The notes below the pieces were generated by a model. It did no database searches. It was given only the letters and a program-made list of their open reading frames with translations, and was not told the origin of the DNA. A stretch of 38,948 nt of DNA from contig NVRX02000007.1 of the NCBI GenBank assembly GCA_002400985.2, positions 24,175 to 63,122 of the forward strand. Reading direction: 5' to 3'. Below, piece by piece: positions 1 through 8,811 of the stretch. The stretch comes from Candidatus Wolfebacteria bacterium (GTDB taxonomy: Bacteria > Patescibacteriota > Minisyncoccia > Phycocordibacterales > Phycocordibacteraceae). Each line of letters begins with the position of its first letter. Position 1 is the first letter of the stretch. A program made the translations under genes and the position numbers.

Positions 1-209
1 GTGTTTGGTGCGTCACCTTCTGAAGCTCCTCCCCCACCAAAGAAGAAGAATCCTCCAATAAGAATCGCCACAACAGCAATAATGAGAAGCACAACTTGTG
101 CTCCTTTCTCATCCTTTGCGAGTCCATATTTAATAACCGTACTACTCAACCCCTTCTTCTTAGCCACAGTATAACTGCTCCTTTGATCTTGAAATTGTAC
201 GTTGCTCAT
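1..209 (-). CDS. Partial small membrane protein (C-terminus runs off window start)
   Basis: Reverse strand from ATG at 209: MSNVQFQDQRSSYTVAKKKGLSSTVIKYGLAKDEKGAQVVLLIIAVVAILIGGFFFFGGGGASEGDAPN..., open to the window edge; one hydrophobic TM segment followed by a Gly-rich stretch. Confidence 0.6.
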   Translation of the reverse strand, partial: MSNVQFQDQRSSYTVAKKKGLSSTVIKYGLAKDEKGAQVVLLIIAVVAILIGGFFFFGGGGASEGDAPN

Positions 210-215
210 ATATCT

Positions 216-1181
216 CTATTGTACTACATGCTTGGGTGTCTTTCCTTTCAGCATGTCAATAATATTCTGTGCTGCAAGTTCTGCCATCTTTCCACGGGTA
301 CTCTCTGTGGCTGATGCAATATGAGGCGTAATGATGACATTTGGAAATTCAATAAGTCCTGGAGCTAGCTTTGGCTCATGCTCATATACATCCAATGCTG
401 CACCACGAATTCTTCCTGCACGAAGCACTTCAACAAGAGCTTTTTCATCAACAACAGGCCCTCTTGAGGTGTTGATAAGGAATGCACTTTCTTTCATAAG
501 CTCTAGTCTCTCTTTTGAAACTAAATGGTGCGTTGCGGGAAGCAATGGTACATGCACTGAGATAATATCTGCTTCTTTAAAAACATCATTGATATCTTTT
601 TTATACACCGCTCCAACTTCTTTCTCTAAGCCTTCATTCTGCTTAATATCATTGTATATAATCTTTGCACCAAAATTATATGCATGCTTTACAACTTGCT
701 GCCCTATGCGCCCGGCACCTAAAATACCAATGGTACTTTCTGCAATATTTTTTCCGAGAAGTAACTCTGGTGCCCATCCCTCATATTTTCCCGCTCGCGT
801 AAATGCATCCGCCTCAGGAATACGATGAAGCAAAGAGAGAATAAGAGAGAATGTATACTCTGCAACTGTTTCGGTAAGAACACCTGGAGTATTTGTGATG
901 GTAATTTTTCGCTTTGTGGCTTCCTCAACATCTATGTTGTTGAATCCAACAGCGTAGTTGGCAAATATCATTGCGGTAGGAACGGCATCAAATACTTCTG
1001 CATCAATCTGATCGGTAAGCAGGCACAACACAGCGTCATAAGGCTTTTCTTGCAAAGCGCTGATAAGCTCTTCTTTACCAAGTACTCCGTCTTTTTTTGA
1101 AACCTCTACCTCATGTCCTGCATCTTTGAGCATATCAATCCCCACCTCTGGAATGTGCCTTGTTACGTATATTTTTGCCAT
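216..1181 (-). CDS. D-isomer-specific 2-hydroxyacid dehydrogenase (glyoxylate/hydroxypyruvate reductase-like)
   Basis: NAD-binding motif GILGAGRIGQQV, LINTSRGPVVDEKALVEVL, ALDVYEHEP, NVIITPHIASAT. Start placed at MAKIYVTRH (ATG at 1181), not at the upstream Met in the ORF track. Confidence 0.9.
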   Translation of the reverse strand: MAKIYVTRHIPEVGIDMLKDAGHEVEVSKKDGVLGKEELISALQEKPYDAVLCLLTDQIDAEVFDAVPTAMIFANYAVGFNNIDVEEATKRKITITNTPGVLTETVAEYTFSLILSLLHRIPEADAFTRAGKYEGWAPELLLGKNIAESTIGILGAGRIGQQVVKHAYNFGAKIIYNDIKQNEGLEKEVGAVYKKDINDVFKEADIISVHVPLLPATHHLVSKERLELMKESAFLINTSRGPVVDEKALVEVLRAGRIRGAALDVYEHEPKLAPGLIEFPNVIITPHIASATESTRGKMAELAAQNIIDMLKGKTPKHVVQ

Positions 1182-1185
1182 AGTT

Positions 1186-2208
1186 TTATAATAGTGCTTG
1201 TAATTCTTCCTCCATCTCACTCCTGTACCGTCCATCGCGCGCCAAAGCAACAAGCTCTAATCTCTTCAAAAAGATATCTTGTGCGTGTGCAATCTTCTCA
1301 TCATCTCCTGCCCAGTACACAAGAGCCTCTCCCTGCAATGCACGTGCAAATGAGAAGGTAAGCTGCCACATAACCTCCTTTCTTTCTGCAATAGCTTGAA
1401 GATTCGCTGTTACGCAAGCTGCAGTTTGTCCTCCAGACAAAAATACAATCCCGGTAACCTCCTCTGGTATTGAATTGTGAAATGCAGATAAAGTATCTTC
1501 TGCAACTTCTTCTGGTGTGTCTTTGCACCCTGAATCAGAGCCAGATATTGCCATACTTGATTTGATAATAAGCGCCTCAGGATCAACACCTTGTGCGGCA
1601 ATTTCTACAAATATCTCTTGCAATACTTCTGTAATAACCTCCCCCGCCCTGGCACGCGTATGACCCCCTTGTAAAAGCACCTCTGGCTCTAAAATGGGAA
1701 CAATGCCTGCCTCTTGGCAATTTTTTGCATACGTCGCAAGACTCACGGCATGCTCGTGTATGTTTTCTGAGGTAGGAAGCTCATCTCCTTCAATAGTTAT
1801 AACTGCTCGCCACTTTGCAAAATGCGCACCTTTCTCTTTAAATACTTTCAGTCTCTCTGGCAACCCAACAAGCCCATCGGTAATAAGTTCTTTTGCCCCA
1901 AACGGCATCACCCCTTGGTCTACTTTAATACCAACAAGAATTCCTTTTTGATTGAGTATATCTATAAATGGAACACCTGACCTAATGTGATCATTGAACG
2001 TCTCTTCATATAAAATGACACCTGAGAGATGTTTTTCAATTTGTGGAGTAGTAAGAAAAACCTCTCTATACACACGCCTCATCTCTGATGTCTCTGCAAT
2101 ACCAACTGCAGCCAGTCTTTTATTTGCTGACTTTGTACTTTCGTCTGCTGCTAAAATCCCCTTTCCTGGAGCCACAAGCGCAGCCGTAATATCTTGTAAT
2201 GTATTCAT
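1186..2208 (-). CDS. Fructose-bisphosphate aldolase, class I (eukaryote-type family)
   Basis: GKGILAADESTKSANKRL, GVILYEETF, GIKVDQGV, KWRAVI, ILEPEVL, GIVFLSGGQT motifs of class I FBP aldolase. Confidence 0.93.
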   Translation of the reverse strand: MNTLQDITAALVAPGKGILAADESTKSANKRLAAVGIAETSEMRRVYREVFLTTPQIEKHLSGVILYEETFNDHIRSGVPFIDILNQKGILVGIKVDQGVMPFGAKELITDGLVGLPERLKVFKEKGAHFAKWRAVITIEGDELPTSENIHEHAVSLATYAKNCQEAGIVPILEPEVLLQGGHTRARAGEVITEVLQEIFVEIAAQGVDPEALIIKSSMAISGSDSGCKDTPEEVAEDTLSAFHNSIPEEVTGIVFLSGGQTAACVTANLQAIAERKEVMWQLTFSFARALQGEALVYWAGDDEKIAHAQDIFLKRLELVALARDGRYRSEMEEELQALL

Positions 2209-2263
2209 TACTCATATCGTATCACGATACAAAAACTGTTTTCCCTAGTGGTATAGTACACAT

Positions 2264-3253
2264 ATGAAAAAGTTAGATTTTTTGGGTATTGGAGACCCTG
2301 TTATAGACGCATTTATTAAACTTAAAAATCCCGAGATAACGTGTGACATTGATGACGAAAACTGTAAAATCTCAATGAACTGGGGTGATAAAATTCCTTT
2401 TGAAGGAGTAACAGTAGTCCCTGCAGTAGGAAATGCAGCGAATGCAACAGTATCTGCACACCGCCTAGGACTTAAGAGTGGTCTTATGGCATGGATTGGA
2501 GATGATAAGTTTGGTGATGAAATCGAAAACCAATTAAAAAAAGAGGGAATTGACACCACGTACCTCACTAGACAAAAAGGCATAGGGAGTAACTACCACT
2601 ATGTACTCAGTTATAAAGCAGAGCGGACAATACTTGTGAAGCATTTTGAATACGATTACAAACTCCCCCGTCTTGCTCCTCCAAAATACATGTACCTTTC
2701 ATCTCTAGCTGAGAACTCTATTCCCTTTCAACATGAAATTGTGGATTTTGTGAAAAGGCACCCAGATGTGCGACTTGCCTTCCAACCAGGAACATTTCAA
2801 ATAAACCAAGGGTACGAGGCACTTAAAGACCTATATCAAGCTTCATATCTGTTCTTTTGTAACAAAGAAGAAGCGCAACGAATCCTAGAAACAAAAGAAA
2901 GTAACATTGAAAAACTTCTTGTAATGATGCACAAGAAAGGACCTAAGATCCCAATCATTAGTGACGGACCACGAGGAGCACATAGCTATGACGGAAATAG
3001 ACACCTCTTTGTGCCCATGTACCCAGACCCAAAACCTCCAATAGACAGGACCGGTGCAGGAGATTCATTCTCTTCAACTGTTGTTGCGGCACTCGCACTT
3101 GGAGAGCCACTTGACCATGCGCTTCTCTGGGGACCTATAAACTCCATGTCTGTTGTGCAATATATTGGCGCACAAGAAGGACTCCTTAAAAGAGGAAAAC
3201 TTCTAGACTTCCTTGAGAATGCTCCTGCAGACTACAAGGTTCAAGAATTGTAA
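2264..3253 (+). CDS. PfkB-family carbohydrate kinase
   Basis: N-terminal GIGDPVIDAF and GNAANATVSAHRLG, C-terminal DRTGAGDSFSSTVVAAL PfkB signature. Confidence 0.88.
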   Translation: MKKLDFLGIGDPVIDAFIKLKNPEITCDIDDENCKISMNWGDKIPFEGVTVVPAVGNAANATVSAHRLGLKSGLMAWIGDDKFGDEIENQLKKEGIDTTYLTRQKGIGSNYHYVLSYKAERTILVKHFEYDYKLPRLAPPKYMYLSSLAENSIPFQHEIVDFVKRHPDVRLAFQPGTFQINQGYEALKDLYQASYLFFCNKEEAQRILETKESNIEKLLVMMHKKGPKIPIISDGPRGAHSYDGNRHLFVPMYPDPKPPIDRTGAGDSFSSTVVAALALGEPLDHALLWGPINSMSVVQYIGAQEGLLKRGKLLDFLENAPADYKVQEL

Positions 3254-3256
3254 GAA

Positions 3257-3418
3257 CTACTCTAGAGTATCTATAATATTAAACACATCATCTGCTGTGT
3301 CACCTTCGTAATATAAAAAATTATCACCTCTGCTTGCTTGAATAATCACAACAACCGCAAACACGGCAAAAATTCCAAACAAAACAGCAATAAACAATTT
3401 GTTCTTTAAAAATGTCAT
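3257..3418 (-). CDS. Small single-TM hypothetical protein (53 aa), below ORF-track cutoff
   Basis: MTFLKNKLFIAVLFGIFAVFAVVVIIQASRGDNFLYYEGDTADDVFNIIDTLE*; start codon overlaps the stop of the transketolase C-subunit gene (TAATG). Confidence 0.55.
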   Translation of the reverse strand: MTFLKNKLFIAVLFGIFAVFAVVVIIQASRGDNFLYYEGDTADDVFNIIDTLE

Positions 3419-4410
3419 TAGATTCTATCAAGTGCTTTACGTACCGCACTTTCAATATGAGACACTCCCATACCATAGTGCTCTATAAGTTCCGCAGGAT
3501 TTCCTGACTGTCCAAACCTATCCTTCACACCAATAAACTCCATTGGCATTGGCTTCACCTGTGCCAAGTACTCGGCAACAGTACTTCCCATACCTCCAGC
3601 AATCTGATGCTCCTCTACGGTAACAATAGCTCCCACCTCATTACTGAGAGCAAGTAATGCCTTTGTATCAAGAGGTTTTATAGTATGTAGATTCAACACA
3701 ATACTTTCTATCCCTTTCTCCTTTAAATTCTTCGCCGCAACAAGCGCGCTATGCAAAAATGGCCCACTTGCAATAATGCCTACCACAGGATCTTTCCCTT
3801 CCCACACCCTAAATGCTTTTCCTATTTCAAACGGAGTATCTTTTGTTGTTATCTCTGGGGTACTCGTCCTTCCAAAACGAATGTACACGGGACCTTCGTA
3901 CTCTGCTGCTGCAATAACAGCCTTTCGTGCCTCCTCTTCATCTGAAGGAACAAGCACTATCATATTTGGCTGCACACGCATAAGGGCAATATCTTCAAGC
4001 TGCTGGTGTGTTGCACCATCTGGCCCCACTGAAACACCTGCGTGCATTCCGCATATTTTTACATTTGCTTTCTTCAGAGAAATAAGCGTACGTATTTGCT
4101 CATTGTTTCTCCCTGGAGAAAATGCTGCATACGATGCAATAAATGGAATTTTTCCAACTAATGATATTCCTGCAGCTACAGATGCAAGGTTTTGCTCTGC
4201 AACCCCCATTTCAATATACCTGTCAGGAAACTTTTCATTGAACCAATGTGAGCGAGTACTTTCCATAAGGTCTGCACACATAACAACAACGTTTTTATCT
4301 TTCTCTCCTGCCTCAACAACACCGTGACCAAATCCATCACGAGTTGAACCTGCTTTCACATTTTCAGGATCAAATACTTTTTCACTCAATTTTGCGTTTG
4401 TATTTAACAT
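3418..4410 (-). CDS. Transketolase, C-terminal subunit
   Basis: RDGFGHGVVEAGEKDKNVVVMCADL, EMGVAEQNLASVAAGISL, GATHQQLEDIALMR, VEEHQIAGGMGS; split transketolase with the adjacent N-subunit. Confidence 0.93.
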   Translation of the reverse strand: MLNTNAKLSEKVFDPENVKAGSTRDGFGHGVVEAGEKDKNVVVMCADLMESTRSHWFNEKFPDRYIEMGVAEQNLASVAAGISLVGKIPFIASYAAFSPGRNNEQIRTLISLKKANVKICGMHAGVSVGPDGATHQQLEDIALMRVQPNMIVLVPSDEEEARKAVIAAAEYEGPVYIRFGRTSTPEITTKDTPFEIGKAFRVWEGKDPVVGIIASGPFLHSALVAAKNLKEKGIESIVLNLHTIKPLDTKALLALSNEVGAIVTVEEHQIAGGMGSTVAEYLAQVKPMPMEFIGVKDRFGQSGNPAELIEHYGMGVSHIESAVRKALDRI

Positions 4411-4411
4411 A

Positions 4412-5269
4412 TTATGAATATTCTTCTGTTACCCTCCCTCCACAACTACGTACAATCTTTAAAAACCGTTCTGCTTCCTCTGGAGTTGGAGGTTTTCCAT
4501 GCCACGTATAATCACCCTCAATCTCTGGAATACCTTTCCCGGGGACAGTTTTAGCAATAATCATTGTCGGCATATCTTTTTGAGCCTTTCCTTCATCTAC
4601 CGCTGCAACAATCTCCTTTATAGAGTGTCCATCAATTTCAATAACATGGAATCCAAATGATTTAAATTTATCTGCAAGTGGCTCAAGCGGCATAACATCT
4701 TGTGTCATTCCATTAATCTGAATATTATTGCGATCAATAACACAAATGAGTCTGTTAAGTTTATTTACCCCAGCAAACATTGCAGCCTCCCAAGTGTTTC
4801 CTGCTTGAAGCTCTCCATCTGAAAGTAGGCAGTACGTATAGTTTTCTTTTCCATCCATATCCAACCCATACGCAATACCTGCGGCTTGCGAAAGTCCTGA
4901 CCCTAGTGGTCCTGAATTTGTTTCTAATCCTGGAAGTCTGTCTGGCTCTGGGTGTCCTTGGAGACGAGTACCAAACTTTCGCAATGTCATTACCTCCTTC
5001 AAAGGAAAATATCCAGCGTGCGCCATTGTCGCATACCGCACAGGAACAATATGCCCATTTGAAAGTATCAATCTATCTCTCTCTTCCCAATCTGGATCAT
5101 TAGCATTGTGTTTTAAAATATGAAAATAGAATGTGGAGAAAACATCTGCCATACCAAGAGGGCCTGCAGTATGACCACTCTTTGCTTCGGTAAGCATCTC
5201 AATAATAGTCTCACGTATATCACGTGCTTTTGATTCTACTTCTGCAATTTGTTCTTTTGTAATAGACAT
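4412..5269 (-). CDS. Transketolase, N-terminal subunit (TPP binding)
   Basis: GHTAGPLGMADVFSTFYF, RDRLILSNGH, GPLGSGLSQAAGIAYG, LLSDGELQAGNTWEAAMFA, VIDRNNIQ. Confidence 0.93.
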   Translation of the reverse strand: MSITKEQIAEVESKARDIRETIIEMLTEAKSGHTAGPLGMADVFSTFYFHILKHNANDPDWEERDRLILSNGHIVPVRYATMAHAGYFPLKEVMTLRKFGTRLQGHPEPDRLPGLETNSGPLGSGLSQAAGIAYGLDMDGKENYTYCLLSDGELQAGNTWEAAMFAGVNKLNRLICVIDRNNIQINGMTQDVMPLEPLADKFKSFGFHVIEIDGHSIKEIVAAVDEGKAQKDMPTMIIAKTVPGKGIPEIEGDYTWHGKPPTPEEAERFLKIVRSCGGRVTEEYS

Positions 5270-5991
5270 TATTCGTATGTACCGTAATGCTCTGATAATT
5301 TCTCAAACTCTTTTATAGTATGACCTACATTCGGTGTATTAAAAAGTGCAGAACCAACAGCAAGTCTGTCTGCTCCCGCAGCAAGCAATGCAGGCGCTGT
5401 CTCCATAGACACTCCTCCATCTACCTGAATGGTCATGTCTGGATACCTCTTGTGGAAATCTTTAACCTTTGCAACCACTCGAGGATCAAATTTTTGACCC
5501 TGCTTCCCTATATCTACAATCCCCATAAACTGAACAAAATCAACATACTGAAGGTAGGGAGCATACTCGGTAAGGTCTAAATCAACAGGAACTGCCATAC
5601 CAACAGACAGTAAATCGGGTGCAAAATCTTTGTCATACCCATACTTACGAGAAATAATACCTACTGTTTTTTTGAAATCTTTCGTACTCTTGAAGTGAAT
5701 AATTATTCGTGTTGCACCGAGCAATATAAAATCTCCAAGCACTTCATCTGGATTAGAAACCATAAGGTCTATGCCGTAATGAATGGTGCCAGCCTCAGGA
5801 AGCAGCTCTCCGCGACGAAACATTTCTTCAATTGTTGGACCTGCACCAGTATATGGCCACGTAGTGTTGTGCACATAATTTCCATCACAAATATCTAACT
5901 GCACTTTTGTAACATGAGGCTGTATTGCCTGTACTTTCTCTTTTAATTCAGAGAAACTTTTAGGAAGTATTGCTGGGATTACAAGTGACAT
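5269..5991 (-). CDS. rpe: Ribulose-phosphate 3-epimerase family protein
   Basis: QLDICDGNYV, DLMVSNPDE, TIQVDGGVSMETAPALLAAGADRLAVGSALF; TIM-barrel epimerase motifs. Confidence 0.88.
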   Translation of the reverse strand: MSLVIPAILPKSFSELKEKVQAIQPHVTKVQLDICDGNYVHNTTWPYTGAGPTIEEMFRRGELLPEAGTIHYGIDLMVSNPDEVLGDFILLGATRIIIHFKSTKDFKKTVGIISRKYGYDKDFAPDLLSVGMAVPVDLDLTEYAPYLQYVDFVQFMGIVDIGKQGQKFDPRVVAKVKDFHKRYPDMTIQVDGGVSMETAPALLAAGADRLAVGSALFNTPNVGHTIKEFEKLSEHYGTYE

Positions 5992-5993
5992 GA

Positions 5994-6446
5994 TTATGGA
6001 TCTATTTTTTCAATACGTCGTGTATGTCTTGTTTCTCCTGGAAACTTTGTTTTCAACCAAAGCTCTGCCGCTTTCTTTGCTTGATCAGCACTTAAGAACC
6101 GTGCACCAAGAGATAGGACATTTGCATCGTTATGCTCTCTGGAAAGCCTAATGATATCTTCATCCCCTCCATAGAACACTGTTGCGCGTACTCCTTCGTA
6201 CTTATTGGCAACCATTGCTTCACCTTGTCCGCTTCCTCCCATGATAACTCCAACATATTTATTTGGTTTTTCAGATATCTTTTGTGCAAGTGGTGCCATA
6301 ATATCTGGATAATCATCACCTTCTTTTTGTTTCTTCGGTCCCATATCTTCTACTTCATACCCAAGGTTCTTTAAATGAGGTAATACGAAATCCCTCAATT
6401 CGAATCCTGCATGGTCTGTCGCGAATAATACTGTTTTATTTTGCAT
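5994..6446 (-). CDS. rpiB: Ribose 5-phosphate isomerase B (RpiB/LacAB family)
   Basis: ATDHAGFELRDFVLPHLKNLGYEVEDMG, GVIMGGSGQGEAMVANK, REHNDANVLSLGARFL. Confidence 0.93.
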   Translation of the reverse strand: MQNKTVLFATDHAGFELRDFVLPHLKNLGYEVEDMGPKKQKEGDDYPDIMAPLAQKISEKPNKYVGVIMGGSGQGEAMVANKYEGVRATVFYGGDEDIIRLSREHNDANVLSLGARFLSADQAKKAAELWLKTKFPGETRHTRRIEKIDP

Positions 6447-7455
6447 ATTTTGCTGTTGTTATTACGTGCTGTACAAGCGTATTGGTATATCCAACTTCGT
6501 TGTCATACCAAGCAAGAACCTTCACAAGGTTTCCGTCTACCACACGTGTCATTTCTAAATCGACAATAGATGCAAACGGGCTTCCTAAGATGTCTGTTGA
6601 TACCAAAGGATCATTGGTAACCGTAAAGATACCTTTCCACCTATCCTCGTGTGCTGCTGCTACTAATACTTCATTTACCGACTCTACCGTCACGTCTTTC
6701 TTTGCAATAAAGGTAATGTCTACAATAGATCCTGAAACTACAGGCACCCGAAGTGCAATCCCATCAAATTTTCCCTCTAATGCAGGGTACGCTTTTGTTG
6801 TTGCAAGTGCTGCTCCTGTTGAGCTTGGAACAATGTTTACCCCTGCAGCTCGCCCTCTACGAATCTTTTTATTAGGGCTGTCTACAATATTTTGACTAGA
6901 AGTATACCCATGAACGGTATTGAGAATAGCTTTTTCAATACCAATCTTTTCATCAAGAATAGTGACAAGTGGTCCTCCTGCATTTGTAGTACATGATGCA
7001 TTTGAAGAAATATCACATGTTTGCAGCTTTTCATCATTTACACCCATGATTACCGTAGCTCCTACAATACCGCTCGGGGGAACATCTTTTACTGGAGCTG
7101 ATACTACTACTCGCTTTGCACCAGCCTGTAAATGCATTTGAGACTTCTCATAGCTTGCAAAAAATCCTGTAGCCTCAAGAGCAACATCAATCTTTAACTC
7201 CTTCCACGGAAGCTTTGATGGATCTTTTTCACTCAAAAGCATAACCTCCGTTCCATTTACAACAAGCTTTCCTTCTCCCACCCTAACATCAAGCCCGCTT
7301 GGCCCATACACAGAGTCATATTTTAAAAGGTATGCCATGTTCTCTGGATCTCCCAGATCATTGATGGCTATAATATCTAAATCTTCTTCCTCTAACGCCA
7401 ATTTAAAAAAGGCCCTTCCTATTCTTCCAAATCCATTTATTGCTATTCGTGACAT
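6436..7455 (-). CDS. gap: Glyceraldehyde-3-phosphate dehydrogenase (type I)
   Basis: MSRIAINGFGRIGRAFFKL, SNASCTTNAGGPLVTILDEKIGI, VHGYTSSQ, WYDNEVGYTNTL. Start placed at ATG 7455. Confidence 0.95.
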   Translation of the reverse strand: MSRIAINGFGRIGRAFFKLALEEEDLDIIAINDLGDPENMAYLLKYDSVYGPSGLDVRVGEGKLVVNGTEVMLLSEKDPSKLPWKELKIDVALEATGFFASYEKSQMHLQAGAKRVVVSAPVKDVPPSGIVGATVIMGVNDEKLQTCDISSNASCTTNAGGPLVTILDEKIGIEKAILNTVHGYTSSQNIVDSPNKKIRRGRAAGVNIVPSSTGAALATTKAYPALEGKFDGIALRVPVVSGSIVDITFIAKKDVTVESVNEVLVAAAHEDRWKGIFTVTNDPLVSTDILGSPFASIVDLEMTRVVDGNLVKVLAWYDNEVGYTNTLVQHVITTAKYAK

Positions 7456-7505
7456 ATACACATAATAATACCACGAACTAAAAACGCCTCTTTGTAGACA
7501 GGTTG

Positions 7506-7751
7506 TTATTTTGGATGGTTAATAATAGAAACAATAATATAGTCTGGACTAACAATATGAAAATAAAAACGCCATGACTTATCTATCCTTCCTTGCCAAA
7601 TATCATCACTGCCTCCATATTTTTTTATATTTAGGGATGGGTGCCTAAAATTTTCTAAAAGATATGTGAATTGTTTATCTATCTTCTTCTTAATTGATTT
7701 AGGAAGTTTTTTATATTGTTTTATGGCATTAGGAGCAAGTTCAATTTCCAT
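7506..7751 (-). CDS. RelE/ParE-family toxin (type II TA)
   Basis: MEIELAPNAIKQYKKLPKSIKKKIDKQ...WQGRIDKSWRFYFHIVSPDYIIVSIINHPK; typical RelE/ParE size and fold pattern; downstream of an AbrB-type antitoxin. Confidence 0.75.
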   Translation of the reverse strand: MEIELAPNAIKQYKKLPKSIKKKIDKQFTYLLENFRHPSLNIKKYGGSDDIWQGRIDKSWRFYFHIVSPDYIIVSIINHPK

Positions 7752-8010
7752 GAATGTCTATTTTTTTATGAAGTTCTTCAATACTCCCAAATCGGATACC
7801 GCGACCCTTTTTAATATCTTCTAATCCCTGCTTTATATCTGCTGCAAGCTGTGCATCAAATGCAGTTACTGGACGCAAAATAATTGACCCATTTTCCTGC
7901 TCAACATTAAATGTTGATCCCTCAGAAAGATTCAGTGCATCACGCACCCTCTTAGGAAGAGTAAGCACACCTCTTTGTTGTAATGTTATATTTTTCATTG
8001 ATTTCAGCAT
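7741..8010 (-). CDS. AbrB/MazE/SpoVT-type DNA-binding antitoxin
   Basis: MKNITLQQRGVLTLPKRVRDALNLSEGSTFNVEQENGSIILRPV (swapped-hairpin AbrB motif); overlaps the toxin gene by 11 bp. Alternative start ATG at 7998. Confidence 0.78.
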   Translation of the reverse strand: MLKSMKNITLQQRGVLTLPKRVRDALNLSEGSTFNVEQENGSIILRPVTAFDAQLAADIKQGLEDIKKGRGIRFGSIEELHKKIDIHGN

Positions 8011-8034
8011 ATCAGTAATTCAGTATTACTGCAA

Positions 8035-8187
8035 TTACTTTTTTGTGATAGGAGATTTTGAAATATTTTTCCATACTTCTTTATGAGAAATAAAAACTGC
8101 ATCTCTTGTATCACGTTCACTTGCAAGAGAGTCCAACATTGCATCTTCTTCAATATCTTTTGAGACACTTATATTTATTGTGACCAT
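8035..8187 (-). CDS. Small hypothetical protein (50 aa), possibly part of the TA locus
   Basis: MVTINISVSKDIEEDAMLDSLASERDTRDAVFISHKEVWKNISKSPITKK*, complete ORF below track cutoff, sits between the two TA modules. Confidence 0.35.
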   Translation of the reverse strand: MVTINISVSKDIEEDAMLDSLASERDTRDAVFISHKEVWKNISKSPITKK

Positions 8188-8234
8188 ATGTGTAAAGCAT
8201 AACACCTCTCAATACTGCTGCGCTATCAATATAT

Positions 8235-8262
8235 TTGACATAATAATACTATTGTATATACT
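8235..8262 (+). promoter_or_regulatory. Sigma70-like promoter for the RelB-like/YafQ-like module
   Basis: TTGACA (8235-8240), 16-nt spacer, TATACT (8257-8262); ATG follows at 8272. Confidence 0.6.
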
Positions 8263-8271
8263 TTGGTATAC

Positions 8272-8547
8272 ATGAACACACACACTATTTTAAATATAAA
8301 AACAGACAAAAAGTTAAAGGAGGAAGCTAAAGACCTGGCTACTGAGCTTGGTGTTCCCTTAAGTACTGTCGTAAACTCTTTTTTAAAGCAGTTCGTACGC
8401 GACAAAGAAATAACTTTTTCTACTGAAAGGTATCGAATGACTCCCTACCTTGAAGAGATGGTTCATTCTGCGCGTTCAGAGTATTCAAGTGGTAAAGTGC
8501 AAAAATTCAAAACTGTTGAATCTTTTATTGCAGACATGCAATCTTAA
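8272..8547 (+). CDS. RelB/DinJ-family antitoxin
   Basis: MNTHTILNIKTDKKLKEEAKDLATELGVPLSTVVNSFLKQFVRDKEITFS; ribbon-helix-helix RelB/DinJ signature. ATG at 8272 preferred over the TTG at 8263. Confidence 0.82.
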   Translation: MNTHTILNIKTDKKLKEEAKDLATELGVPLSTVVNSFLKQFVRDKEITFSTERYRMTPYLEEMVHSARSEYSSGKVQKFKTVESFIADMQS

Positions 8548-8550
8548 TAT

Positions 8551-8811
8551 ATGTACATTGCACGACATAAAAAATTTGATAAACAGTTTAAAAAATTAAC
8601 TCTTGCACAGCAACAATCTTTCACTAAGAAACTTTCTCTTTTTATTAACAAGAAAAACTACGAATCACTTCGCATACACTCACTCTCAGGAAAATACAAT
8701 GGATGTATGAGCATGAATGTTACTGGAAATATTCGAGCAATTTTTGAAACTGTTGATACTGACACTATTTTCTTTATTGCAATTGGATCTCACAGCACCC
8801 TGTATCACTAA
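8551..8811 (+). CDS. YafQ/RelE-family mRNA interferase toxin
   Basis: MYIARHKKFDKQFKKL...LRIHSLSGKYNGCMSMNVTGNIRAIFETVDTDTIFFIAIGSHSTLYH; paired with upstream antitoxin. Confidence 0.8.
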   Translation: MYIARHKKFDKQFKKLTLAQQQSFTKKLSLFINKKNYESLRIHSLSGKYNGCMSMNVTGNIRAIFETVDTDTIFFIAIGSHSTLYH

